This document shows, piece by piece, positions 18,332 through 27,613 of a DNA stretch of 64,000 bases (position 1 is the first letter of the stretch; the number at the start of each line of letters is the position of its first letter). A model generated the notes under the pieces. That model had not been told where the DNA came from. It made no database searches and was given only the letters and a program-made list of their open reading frames with translations. The position numbers were made by a program, and so were the translations under genes. The DNA is from Saccharofermentans sp. (lineage in GTDB: Bacteria > Bacillota > Clostridia > Saccharofermentanales > Saccharofermentanaceae): positions 1 through 64,000 of the forward strand of contig JAIKYD010000003.1 in assembly GCA_024683485.1 (NCBI GenBank), written 5' to 3'.

Positions 18332-20182
18332 ATGTGTGGAATCGTTGGTTACACAGGTAAGAAAAAGGCAGCTCCTATCCTTCTGGACGGTCTTGCTAAG
18401 CTCGAGTACAGAGGTTACGACTCAGCCGGTCTCTCGGTAAGGGACGGTGACAAAAATCCGGTCGTAGTCAAAGCAAAAGGAAGACTTAAGGTCCTCGCAG
18501 AGAAAACTGACGGCGGTGCAGCGCTCAAGGGAACCTGCGGAATCGGCCACACAAGATGGGCAACCCATGGCGAACCCACCGAGAACAATGCCCACCCGCA
18601 CATCGTAGACGACTACAACGTAGTAGGCGTACATAACGGCATCATCGAGAACTACCAGGAACTCCGTGACAAGATGATCCGTAAGGGATACAAATTCTAC
18701 TCGGAAACAGATACCGAAGTTGCAATCAAGACTATCGATTACTACTACAAGAAATACACGCACGATCCCATCGAAGCACTCGCCAAGACAATGGTGCGTG
18801 TAAGAGGCTCATACGCTCTTGCAGTAATGTTCAAGGATCATCCGGGCAAGATCTTTGTAGCACGCAAGGATTCACCCATGATAATCGGCTACGACAAGGA
18901 TTCCGCCTATGTCGCATCTGATGTTCCCGCAATCCTCAAGTACACCAGAAAAGTCTATTACATCAATGATCTCGAGATGGCTTGTCTCGAAGCCGGCAAC
19001 GTCACTTTCTATAACCTCGACGGTGATGCCATCGAGAAGGTACCCTCCGAGATCGACTGGGATGCTGAATCTGCCGAGAAAGGTGGCTTCGAGCACTTCA
19101 TGATGAAGGAGATCCACGAGCAGCCCAAGGCTGTCTCCGACACCCTGAACTCAGTCATAGTTCCTGACGGCGACGCCTTCAGGATCGATATTTCCTCAAC
19201 AAACCTCACCGATGAGGATATCAAAAGCTTTGACCAGATCTACATCGTGGCATGCGGCTCCGCTTATCACGTCGGCACATGCACACAATATATTATGGAA
19301 AATCTTGCCCAGATTCCTGTAAGATGCGAGCTTTCTTCCGAATTCAGATACAGGACAATGCCTCTCAGCAAGAATTCCCTGGCGATCATCATCAGCCAGT
19401 CCGGCGAGACCGCAGATTCCCTCGCGGCATTGAGAGAAGCCAAAGAGAAAGGCATCAAGACACTTGCCATCGTCAATGTCGTAGGTTCTTCGATCTCCCG
19501 TGAAGCGGACTATGTCCTCTATACACTTGCAGGACCTGAGATCTCCGTTGCTACGACCAAGGCATATTCGGCGCAGCTCGCAGCCTGCTATGCCCTCTCT
19601 ATCAAATTCGCCCTCACCAAAGGCGCCATCACTCCGGAATACACCCAGGAACTCCTTGCAGAACTTATGTCTATTCCTGCAAAGATCAACAAAGTCCTGG
19701 AAGACAAAGAGCGTCTTCAGTGGTTTGCCTCAAAACTCGCAGCCCAAAAGGATATTTTCTTCATTGGCCGCGGCATCGATTATGCTATCTGCCTTGAAGG
19801 CAGCCTTAAGATGAAAGAGATCTCCTACATTCATAGCGAAGCATATGCGGCAGGCGAACTCAAGCACGGTACGATAAGCCTCATAGAGGAAGGCACCTTT
19901 GTCATCGGCGTGCTTACACAGAGCAGCCTTTACGAGAAGACACTGAGCAACCTTGTCGAGACCAAGACGCGCGGCGCTTATCTCATGGCACTGACTTCTT
20001 TCGGAAACTACGCAATCGAGGATTCAGCAGACTTCGTGGTCTATGTTCCCAAGATCAACGAGCTCTTCTCGGCATCACTCGCTGTCGTTCCTCTCCAGCT
20101 CCTCGGTTACTACGTCTCCTGCGCAAGAGGTCTGGATGTCGACAAACCCCGCAACCTCGCGAAAAGTGTTACGGTAGAGTAA
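18332..20182 (+). CDS. glmS: glutamine-fructose-6-phosphate aminotransferase
   Basis: MCGIVGYTGKKKAAPILLDGLAKLEYRGYDSAG...; two SIS domains; C-terminus DKPRNLAKSVTVE. Confidence 0.97.
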   Translation: MCGIVGYTGKKKAAPILLDGLAKLEYRGYDSAGLSVRDGDKNPVVVKAKGRLKVLAEKTDGGAALKGTCGIGHTRWATHGEPTENNAHPHIVDDYNVVGVHNGIIENYQELRDKMIRKGYKFYSETDTEVAIKTIDYYYKKYTHDPIEALAKTMVRVRGSYALAVMFKDHPGKIFVARKDSPMIIGYDKDSAYVASDVPAILKYTRKVYYINDLEMACLEAGNVTFYNLDGDAIEKVPSEIDWDAESAEKGGFEHFMMKEIHEQPKAVSDTLNSVIVPDGDAFRIDISSTNLTDEDIKSFDQIYIVACGSAYHVGTCTQYIMENLAQIPVRCELSSEFRYRTMPLSKNSLAIIISQSGETADSLAALREAKEKGIKTLAIVNVVGSSISREADYVLYTLAGPEISVATTKAYSAQLAACYALSIKFALTKGAITPEYTQELLAELMSIPAKINKVLEDKERLQWFASKLAAQKDIFFIGRGIDYAICLEGSLKMKEISYIHSEAYAAGELKHGTISLIEEGTFVIGVLTQSSLYEKTLSNLVETKTRGAYLMALTSFGNYAIEDSADFVVYVPKINELFSASLAVVPLQLLGYYVSCARGLDVDKPRNLAKSVTVE

Positions 20183-20205
20183 TAACCAAAATAAATAACA
20201 CCACT

Positions 20206-20245
20206 AAGGCTGTCTCATGCTTTTGGGACAGCCTTTATGTTTTAT
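20206..20245 (+). terminator. glmS terminator
   Basis: AAGGCTGTCTCATGCTTTTGGGACAGCCTTTATGTTTT stem-loop plus T-rich tail. Confidence 0.75.
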
Positions 20246-20383
20246 TAATGTCTGGGGAATAAGTTCTGCAAAAAGTCCCAGCATTGACAGGTACTAATCT
20301 GAATCACATCGATAAAAGACGCACCCTCTGTCATTCCAACATCAGATGCGTCTGTTTTAGTTTTCAATTATGCGCCTGCACGA

Positions 20384-20650
20384 TCATGCATACCCGAGCC
20401 ATGCACCTGTCGAACTGAACTTGCTCTTTTTACCTCCGACGTTAACTGTGCCTGTTACCATAGCTCCTGTGTCCATCATAGTAATACCAGTTATTCCCTT
20501 CCTGCTTCCAGGTTGACTTTAGCTTTGGTACAGGAGTAGGTGTAACTGTTGGTTTCTTCGTCGGAGTTGCTGTCGGCTTCTTTGTCGGTGTTGCCGTCGG
20601 CTTCTTCGTAGGATTCGGCGAAGGATTTGTTACCCTAATCGTATTTTATT
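20384..20650 (-). pseudogene. 3' remnant of a Thr/Pro-linker, cell-wall-binding-repeat protein
   Basis: Minus strand reads NPSPNPTKKPTATPTKKPTATPTKKPTVTPTPVPKLKSTWKQEGNNWYYYD, then after a +1 shift MDTGAMVTGTVNVGGKKSKFSSTGAWLGYA*; in-frame TAA TAA immediately upstream and no start codon region. Confidence 0.75.
20551..20625 (-). repeat. 24-nt tandem repeat encoding TKKPTATP
   Basis: About three imperfect copies of (c/t)ttctt(c/t)gtcggngttgc(t/c)gtcgg on the + strand. Confidence 0.75.
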
Positions 20651-20804
20651 AGAGTATTAAATCCCCGACACATAAACTATGAATATTTTAGCAGACAATT
20701 TTACCAAGCATTATCCAACGAAATATAGATCTGCAACACTAAATCAGCGTTTCAGTTATTTACTTATTGATTATCTAAAATATCAAGGTCTTTAATATGA
20801 TTGC

Positions 20805-22484
20805 ATGCGAGTCTATAATACTGTCATGAGCAAACACAGACCTTACATTTTTATGACGCAGGACAAGCTGATCGACCTCTGCAGATATGACACCGGCTGG
20901 GTCGAGACTGTCGGTGGTGACGATATTGACGCATATCCGGAATCAGGCTTTGACGTCCAGTGCGAAAATGATTATCCGATGCTTCTGCCGGATCTTAAGA
21001 CCGCGCTTACGCATTTCGAAGAGGAAAAGACATCTTTCAGGGATTTTACATATGACTGGTGGTGTCCAATAACCACATACTTCTACGAGGATCTATGCCT
21101 CGATGAACTTTTGGGTCCCGATCCCGATAATATATCCGAATGCCAGCTGCCCCCGCTTCCTGAGACCGATGAGGAAATGATCATCACTATTTTCATCAGG
21201 ATAGCCCGTGTAGCCGATTCAGTTGATGACAGGGACAGATTCCCGGAAGGGACTGCTTCCGCTATCCTCAATATTCCCATGCTCCTTGAACTGATCGAGA
21301 ACTACGAGGATAACAAGGATCTTCCGCCTGAAGAGCGCACATATTCAGACGAGCAGATGCTCGTTTTCCTGGGGCATTGGGACAATGCCCTGCTCTTGGC
21401 TGATGCTTCAGAAGATGTCATTAACCACTTTGTGAATTTCACTGACATCCTTTGCGAGAAACATGTTTTCGAGGCTCTCAAGATCAAGGCATTTGCCTGC
21501 AACGGCGGAAATACTGCATTCTCCTGTGACTACAAGGAATCGGTAAGGCTCCTTACCATTCTTCTCAAGGAATTCGGTCTGGGTTATGCCGCAAATGCTC
21601 TGGGCTTCATTTACTATGATGGCAAACTCACAGGAAAACCCGAGTACGACAAGGCATTTGCCTATTTCGCGATTGCTTCGAACTACAATATTACTGAAGC
21701 CAAACTCAAATTCGCAGATATGTTGCTCCTTGGAGAAGCAGGCAATCCGGATCCCATCCTCGCATATAACATCTATCTTCAGGTGTATCACGATGCAAGG
21801 GTAAGATTCGAATCAGGAGACTTTAATGCCAACCTGCCTGAGAGCGCTATAAGGATCGCCAAAGCTCTGAAGCTCTTCCCTGATCAGAAGACCAAGAGAC
21901 TGAAGCTCCTTCTTGAAGCGACCTATTCCTCGTTCGTAAGACATCAGACGAATAAACTTCATACGGATCTTGAGTTCTCGAGGGAAATCCATGCTGAGAT
22001 TGACAAAGCAATCAACGAATTCACTGACAAGGATTCCATTAAGATCAATTCAGGCAATCAGAAGCTGGGAAACATTGACGTATCAGACGTTTTCGATGAT
22101 TTTACGGGACCTCCGTTTCCTGCCTATTACACTGTCAATGTCAAGAAGCTTAAGAGCAAAAAGTACAAGTTCACTTTAAAGCGCCATTCTATTTTCCCCG
22201 GCGCAGATGCCCCGCTGTCATTATCCGTTCAGCCCTGGTTCCTCAGCTGCGGCCTTTATGACACGCTCGTTTTCTCGATCCCTGAGGAATACGGAAACGA
22301 TGCAGTCGATTATCTGGCTGACTCGGGTGACACAGGTACATTTGACAAACTTCTCGTCAGAAATGAATGTGATTCGGAAACTTCATATTTCACTTTCATA
22401 AGAAACGGAAGCATCGTCCTCGGGTTTACCGCTAAGAAGATCACATTCAACAAACCCGTAATCAAGTATATGAAGAATAAGTAA
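20805..22484 (+). CDS. Sel1-repeat-like protein of unknown function
   Basis: LGFIYYDGKLTGKPEYDKAFAYFAIASNYNITEAKLKFADMLLLG matches Sel1/TPR-like spacing; rest unrecognised. True start could be the internal ATG at 20826. Confidence 0.55.
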   Translation: MRVYNTVMSKHRPYIFMTQDKLIDLCRYDTGWVETVGGDDIDAYPESGFDVQCENDYPMLLPDLKTALTHFEEEKTSFRDFTYDWWCPITTYFYEDLCLDELLGPDPDNISECQLPPLPETDEEMIITIFIRIARVADSVDDRDRFPEGTASAILNIPMLLELIENYEDNKDLPPEERTYSDEQMLVFLGHWDNALLLADASEDVINHFVNFTDILCEKHVFEALKIKAFACNGGNTAFSCDYKESVRLLTILLKEFGLGYAANALGFIYYDGKLTGKPEYDKAFAYFAIASNYNITEAKLKFADMLLLGEAGNPDPILAYNIYLQVYHDARVRFESGDFNANLPESAIRIAKALKLFPDQKTKRLKLLLEATYSSFVRHQTNKLHTDLEFSREIHAEIDKAINEFTDKDSIKINSGNQKLGNIDVSDVFDDFTGPPFPAYYTVNVKKLKSKKYKFTLKRHSIFPGADAPLSLSVQPWFLSCGLYDTLVFSIPEEYGNDAVDYLADSGDTGTFDKLLVRNECDSETSYFTFIRNGSIVLGFTAKKITFNKPVIKYMKNK

Positions 22485-22629
22485 CTGAGTGTTTTGGCAA
22501 CTAGCGCTTACTGATTCCCAGAAAAATATCTCATATCTGTGAATAATGATTGATCCGAAAGCGTACGGTAATATCCTTTCTTCCGTTAAGAATGTGAAAG
22601 ATAAATCCGCATAAAACACAAGTTCCTAT

Positions 22630-22667
22630 TTGTGCATTGCATATGTTATAATTAGTGCAACGCACAA
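22630..22667. promoter_or_regulatory. inverted-repeat operator around a -10 element
   Basis: TTGTGCATTGCA (22630-22641) / TGCAACGCACAA (22656-22667): 11 of 12 positions complementary, enclosing TATAAT. Confidence 0.6.
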
Positions 22668-22684
22668 GCATGGAGATTATAATC

Positions 22685-22891
22685 ATGGATTGCAAGACAA
22701 AGATAAAAGAGCTTCGTGAAATGACCGGAATGAACAGAACTGAGTTTTGTGATTACTTCCAAATTCCATATGGCACAGTTACAGATTGGGAACGGGATTA
22801 CCGTCATGCACCAGAGTATGTTCTCCGTCTTCTGGAATATTACATCCGCATGGAGAATCTAATTAAGGATAAAAAGGACGAGACAAAGTAA
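22685..22891 (+). CDS. small HTH (XRE/Cro-type) regulator
   Basis: MDCKTKIKELREMTGMNRTEFCDYFQIPYGTVTDWERDYRHAPEYVLRLLEYYIRMENL; ATG at 22685. Confidence 0.75.
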   Translation: MDCKTKIKELREMTGMNRTEFCDYFQIPYGTVTDWERDYRHAPEYVLRLLEYYIRMENLIKDKKDETK

Positions 22892-23018
22892 TCGCCTCGA
22901 ATTATACAAGGTTAGAAAGGGAACATTAATATGGTTAACAAACCCATTAAAGATACTATTCACGCTATAGGATTTAATTAGTATATATACCACTGATTAC
23001 GAGAATGAGTTTATCTCA

Positions 23019-23780
23019 TTGACAGATATCGCCAAATACAAGAGTTCCAATCCAAATGATGTAATTAAAAACTGGATGAGAGGAAGAGAGACCTTGGAGT
23101 TTCTCGGTTTATGGGAAAGATTACACAATCCGGGATTTAAACCCGTCGAATTCGACGGGTTTAGAAATGAAGCCGGACTAAATGCATTTACCATGTCTCC
23201 AACAAAGTGGATTGAAGGCGTAAATGCTATAGGAATTGTTACTAAGGCCGGACGATATGGCGGTACTTATGCGCATTCTGATATCGCACTTGAGTTTGCA
23301 TCATGGGTGTCTGCCGAGTTCAAACTTTATATCATGAAAGACTACCAGCGATTGAAACGAGATGAAAGCAGCAGGCTGTCTTTTTCTTGGAACCTTCATC
23401 GCGAGATTGCCAAGCTCAATTATCGTGTTCAAACAGATGCAATCAAAGATAACCTGATTCCACGGGAACTAACAAAAAAGCAGATTTCGTATAAATATGC
23501 TAGCGAAGCAGATATGCTTAATGTTGCTCTTTTTGGCAAGACTGCAAAAGAATGGCAGGATGATAATCAAGATAAAACTGGCAATATGAGAGATTATGCT
23601 ACGCTAAACCAACTTCTTGTTTTGGCTAATATGGAAAGTTATAACGCCATCCTTATTGAACAAGGTAAGCAGATGTCAGAACGTCTGGTTCTGATAAGAG
23701 AGCAAGCTGTTAAACAACTTCAGACTCTCGAACAGGTAAGTCTGGATAACCTGCCCAAGTTTATAGAAGGAACCCAGTAA
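23019..23780 (+). CDS. KilA-N domain protein
   Basis: SLTDIAKYKSSNPNDVIKNWMRGRETLEFLGLWERLHNPGFKPVEFDGFRNEAGLNAFTMSPTKWIEGVNAIGIVTKAGRYGGTYAHSDIALEFASWVS; N-terminus may be frameshifted (see findings). Confidence 0.85.
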   Translation: MTDIAKYKSSNPNDVIKNWMRGRETLEFLGLWERLHNPGFKPVEFDGFRNEAGLNAFTMSPTKWIEGVNAIGIVTKAGRYGGTYAHSDIALEFASWVSAEFKLYIMKDYQRLKRDESSRLSFSWNLHREIAKLNYRVQTDAIKDNLIPRELTKKQISYKYASEADMLNVALFGKTAKEWQDDNQDKTGNMRDYATLNQLLVLANMESYNAILIEQGKQMSERLVLIREQAVKQLQTLEQVSLDNLPKFIEGTQ

Positions 23781-23783
23781 ACC

Positions 23784-24860
23784 CTAATTCTCCCCCAATA
23801 ACTTCTGATAGGAAGCTATCGTATCTTTCATGATCACACTCCAGGAGAAGTTATCTTCAACAAAAGCCCTGGCATTTAAAGATTTGTCAGCAAGCGAATC
23901 CCGGTCTGAGATCACTCTTCTGATGCATTCAGCAACGCTGTCACTGTCAGTCTCGGCCATCCAGCCGCAGTTGTTGTCTCTGATCTTCTCGCCAAGATTC
24001 GTACCCCTCGTAACAATGCAGGGCAGCCCGTAACTCAGTGCTTCAAGTATTCCTCCCGGCATGCCTTCATGACGCGAAGTCTGCACGAAAACATCACTTT
24101 CAAGCAGTTTCTTCTCTTTATCACTGCCAACTATCTCGTGATGGAGAGTAACGACCTCACCTACTCCAAGCGATGAGATAAGGCTTTCCATATGCGCATA
24201 TCTTCCGGCATAGTCCGGGCCGTATATATCAAGCGTAACATTGTTACTTTTCATCTGATCCATGCATTTGCTGACTGCCTCAAGAAGAATATCCAGTCCT
24301 TTAACGTGGGCATCAAGACGGCCTATATAAAGCAATTTCAGACCTTCCTTGCTGAATGACTCCTTTTTCTGCTCCGGAATTGCAACACCGTTGGTTGCAA
24401 TTATCTTCCTGCGCCCGAAGTCAGTAGCATCATATTCCTCTTTGGACAGGCACTGCAAAGCCAGCGCCCTGTCAGTAAACCTGTTGAACAGGAGAATGTT
24501 AGCAGCGGTCTTCTTCAGGCGTTTCTCTTTCTGAGCTTCCCTGCGGAGTTCGCCATGAGGGATGATGATGTATGGTATGCCCTTTTTCTCAAGATATTTC
24601 CCGATGCCCAGGTGCTCTTTCCGGTAGCATTCCTGAAAAACAACCAGGTCAGGCTTATTGAATGGTTCCGGCATCTTATCGATATCAAAAGAATCCATCG
24701 CAGGAATCTGGGTTATAGGGGCATCCGTCCTGCTGTCTCTCGAGTTGTAAAGTGCAACCTGATGACCGAGCTTTGCCTGCTCGATAAGGTACTGCGGCAT
24801 TACGACGCAGACACCGCTGAAAGGATCGAAGTTGATGGAGCAAATATGCAATATGATCAT
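23784..24860 (-). CDS. glycosyltransferase family 4
   Basis: MIILHICSINFDPFSGVCVVMPQYLIEQAKLGH..., LLYIGRLDAHVKGLDILLEA, EGMPGGILEALSYGLPCIVT; likely start at 24860. Confidence 0.9.
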   Translation of the reverse strand: MIILHICSINFDPFSGVCVVMPQYLIEQAKLGHQVALYNSRDSRTDAPITQIPAMDSFDIDKMPEPFNKPDLVVFQECYRKEHLGIGKYLEKKGIPYIIIPHGELRREAQKEKRLKKTAANILLFNRFTDRALALQCLSKEEYDATDFGRRKIIATNGVAIPEQKKESFSKEGLKLLYIGRLDAHVKGLDILLEAVSKCMDQMKSNNVTLDIYGPDYAGRYAHMESLISSLGVGEVVTLHHEIVGSDKEKKLLESDVFVQTSRHEGMPGGILEALSYGLPCIVTRGTNLGEKIRDNNCGWMAETDSDSVAECIRRVISDRDSLADKSLNARAFVEDNFSWSVIMKDTIASYQKLLGEN

Positions 24861-24861
24861 G

Positions 24862-25686
24862 TTAACTCTTCCTGTGAAGCATCTTTTTGAATATCCACCC
24901 GCGCAGTCGTCCCGGGACCAGGGCAACGATAAACTGGATAATTATGGTTGAAACATAATCAAGCCATGAGATATAGCCCGTGGCATAGACCATTTTCCTG
25001 CCGGTCCTGTATTTCTTGAAGTAAGACCATCCGCCTCTTCTGTCAAACATGTCCTTGCCGATCCTTGCATAAACCAGAGAATCGTCGATGTTCATGCATT
25101 TCGCGCCATTCTTCATCATGCGCACCCAGAGATATGTATCTTCCATAAGCGGACACGACTGGTAATTCCCCGCGTCAAGGACCGCCTTTTTCTTATACAT
25201 AACGGTCATGTGGTTAAAGGAATCGCGTTTTCTCTGATATTTCTTTATCTCATCATCGGTCAGGGGAACGATCCTTTTCGCTACAATGGTATCAGGGGTA
25301 TCCTCAAACTCGTCTATATGGCTTCCGGCAATATCGAGTTCAGGATCTTGGGCAAATTCAGCAAGTTGCTTCTCAAACCGGTCTTCCCTTGCGATATCAT
25401 CAGTATCCATTCTGGCAATAATCTCATTCGAACACGCAGGAACGCCTGCCTGAAGCGCAAGTCCGAGACCCTGGTTAACGGGCAGCGGAACACGCTTTAT
25501 AAGTCCGGGATGCTCTTTCTCATATCTGTTCAGGACAGCATATAATTCGTCAGTAAGAGGACCGTCTTCAACGACAAGCCACTCATCCGCCTGAACCGTC
25601 TGCCTCAAGAGACTTTGAAAGCACTCTTCAACATATTCCGGCTTCTCTTTATAGTAGAGTGACATCAAAACGCTAAAGGCTGCCAT
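24862..25686 (-). CDS. glycosyltransferase family 2
   Basis: FSVLMSLYYKEKPEYVEECFQSLLRQT..., ARMDTDDIAREDRFEKQL. Confidence 0.9.
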   Translation of the reverse strand: MAAFSVLMSLYYKEKPEYVEECFQSLLRQTVQADEWLVVEDGPLTDELYAVLNRYEKEHPGLIKRVPLPVNQGLGLALQAGVPACSNEIIARMDTDDIAREDRFEKQLAEFAQDPELDIAGSHIDEFEDTPDTIVAKRIVPLTDDEIKKYQRKRDSFNHMTVMYKKKAVLDAGNYQSCPLMEDTYLWVRMMKNGAKCMNIDDSLVYARIGKDMFDRRGGWSYFKKYRTGRKMVYATGYISWLDYVSTIIIQFIVALVPGRLRGWIFKKMLHRKS

Positions 25687-25692
25687 ATATTC

Positions 25693-26448
25693 TCAGATAA
25701 ATAAAACTTCGCTGTGGATCGGTTCTCTATTGTCAACGGGCGGGGGCGTCATATAATCCCCGTAGAATTCGGTCAGCACTTTATCCGCGCCCTTGAATCC
25801 GTAGAATTCGGAATCCTCAAACTTGTATTTTACAAGCGGGAAAAGGCCTTCATCTTCAATATATTTCCGTTCAGACATAAAGGCAATTATATCCTTGTCA
25901 GGATCACCTTTAAATGTCTTGTGGGCTTCAATATCCCCACGCAGTTTCTCCATCCGGATGTTATATTCCTTATCACTGATCAATCCCTTGGATCTTCTGC
26001 GCTCGATATATTTCCTGTTCTCTTCATCAACGAACTCCCACCAGCCGGCTTCCTTCATTCTCCTGCATCTGTAAAGATCGACATGCAGTCCCTTATGCTG
26101 ATACTCATCATCCTGTGGATATCTTGCATGCGTTGTTATGGAATTTAAATCCTTAACATGAGCCCAGGCGTGGAAATAAAGCGGTTCGGACTTTGCATCC
26201 TCAAGGAACATATCGTCCGGAAGTTCATTTCTTAGGTATTCTATTGCCTCATCATATGTATCATCGAAAAGCCAGAGGTCAAAATCATCGTCCCACGGTA
26301 TAAAACCCTGGTGCCTGACAGCACCGAGCAGTGTTCCGTAAGCAATCGAATATGGCATGTCATGTGCTTCAAGAATGCTGATGACAGCCTTGGCAACGTG
26401 ATACAGTCTCCCGTGTATCATTTCAGGTGTGGCACTAATCTTTGTCAT
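25693..26448 (-). CDS. LicD-family phosphotransferase
   Basis: YSIAYGTLLGAVRHQGFIPWDDDFDLWLF is the LicD signature. Confidence 0.9.
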   Translation of the reverse strand: MTKISATPEMIHGRLYHVAKAVISILEAHDMPYSIAYGTLLGAVRHQGFIPWDDDFDLWLFDDTYDEAIEYLRNELPDDMFLEDAKSEPLYFHAWAHVKDLNSITTHARYPQDDEYQHKGLHVDLYRCRRMKEAGWWEFVDEENRKYIERRRSKGLISDKEYNIRMEKLRGDIEAHKTFKGDPDKDIIAFMSERKYIEDEGLFPLVKYKFEDSEFYGFKGADKVLTEFYGDYMTPPPVDNREPIHSEVLFI

Positions 26449-27467
26449 ACCCTGTCACCATACATCTTCTCGTAATAGTTCTGGTATTCACCGCTGATGA
26501 TCTCTTCCCACCAGTCACGGTTATCAAGATACCATTTGATAGTCTTTTTGATACCGTCGGCAAACTTCGTCTCAGGAAGCCAGCCGAGTTCATTGTGGAT
26601 CTTTGTGGGATCTATCGCATAACGCATATCGTGGCCTTTGCGGTCGGTAACATACGTGATCAGCGATTCGGGCTTGCCCAGTTCCTTGCAGATGAGTTTG
26701 ACGATATCTATATTCCTCATCTCGTTGTGTCCGCCAACGTTATATACCTCGCCTACGGTTCCGTTGTGGATTATCAGGTCGATAGCCCTGCAGTGGTCCT
26801 CGACATAGAGCCAGTCACGGACATTCAAACCCTCGCCGTAAACCGGAAGCGGCTTGTCGTTGAGGCAGTTCGCGATCATAAGAGGAATGAGTTTCTCCGG
26901 GAAATGATAAGGACCGTAGTTGTTTGAACAGCGTGAGATCGTCACAGGCAAACCGAAGGTGCGGTGATATGCCATAACGAGAAGATCTGCACCGGCCTTT
27001 GATGAGCTGTAGGGTGAACTGGTATGAAGAGGTGTCTCCTCCGTAAAGAACAGATCAGGACGGTCAAGCGGAAGATCTCCGTAAACCTCATCTGTTGATA
27101 CCTGATGATATCTCTTGATACCGTATTTCCTGCATGCATCCATAAGGACACTGGTACCGATGATATTTGTCTGAAGGAAGATCGAAGGATCTTCAATGCT
27201 TCTGTCAACATGGCTCTCAGCAGCGAAATTTACAACAATATCAGGATGTTCCTCTTCAAAAAGCTTATAAACGCCTTCCCTGTCACAGATATCCAGTTTG
27301 ACGAATCTGAAATTTGGTTTATCCATCACACTCTTTAAAGTGGAAAGATTGCCGGCATAAGTCAGCTTGTCAAGACAGATGATCCTGTAATCAGGATGGG
27401 CATCAAGCATATGAAAAACGAAGTTTGAACCTATAAATCCTGCTCCGCCGGTTACGATAATTACCAT
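26445..27467 (-). CDS. rfbB: dTDP-glucose 4,6-dehydratase
   Basis: VTGGAGFIGSNFVFHML, FAAESHVDRSIEDP, STDEVYGDL, SPYSSSKAGADLLVMAYHRTFGLP. Confidence 0.93.
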   Translation of the reverse strand: MVIIVTGGAGFIGSNFVFHMLDAHPDYRIICLDKLTYAGNLSTLKSVMDKPNFRFVKLDICDREGVYKLFEEEHPDIVVNFAAESHVDRSIEDPSIFLQTNIIGTSVLMDACRKYGIKRYHQVSTDEVYGDLPLDRPDLFFTEETPLHTSSPYSSSKAGADLLVMAYHRTFGLPVTISRCSNNYGPYHFPEKLIPLMIANCLNDKPLPVYGEGLNVRDWLYVEDHCRAIDLIIHNGTVGEVYNVGGHNEMRNIDIVKLICKELGKPESLITYVTDRKGHDMRYAIDPTKIHNELGWLPETKFADGIKKTIKWYLDNRDWWEEIISGEYQNYYEKMYGDRV

Positions 27468-27613
27468 ACTGTTCTCCTGCTAAATAAATAATTATTTGAC
27501 TGCACTAAGTAATTTTATACTACTCGTCCTGATAAACAAGTTGCCCTGATGAGAGATAAATCATTCTCCTGGCGGTTCCGTCTATGCAAAATACATAGAA
27601 TACTTTTCAAAGA

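Noticed and set aside
20551-20625. Tandem repeats considered as a CRISPR array
   Set aside because: 24-nt units are contiguous without spacers and are in-frame coding repeats (TKKPTATP).
20805-20830. TATAAT 8 nt before an ATG at 20826 as a leaderless promoter for the Sel1-like gene
   Set aside because: The -35 candidate is weak and the ORF also opens at 20805, so the call cannot be supported.
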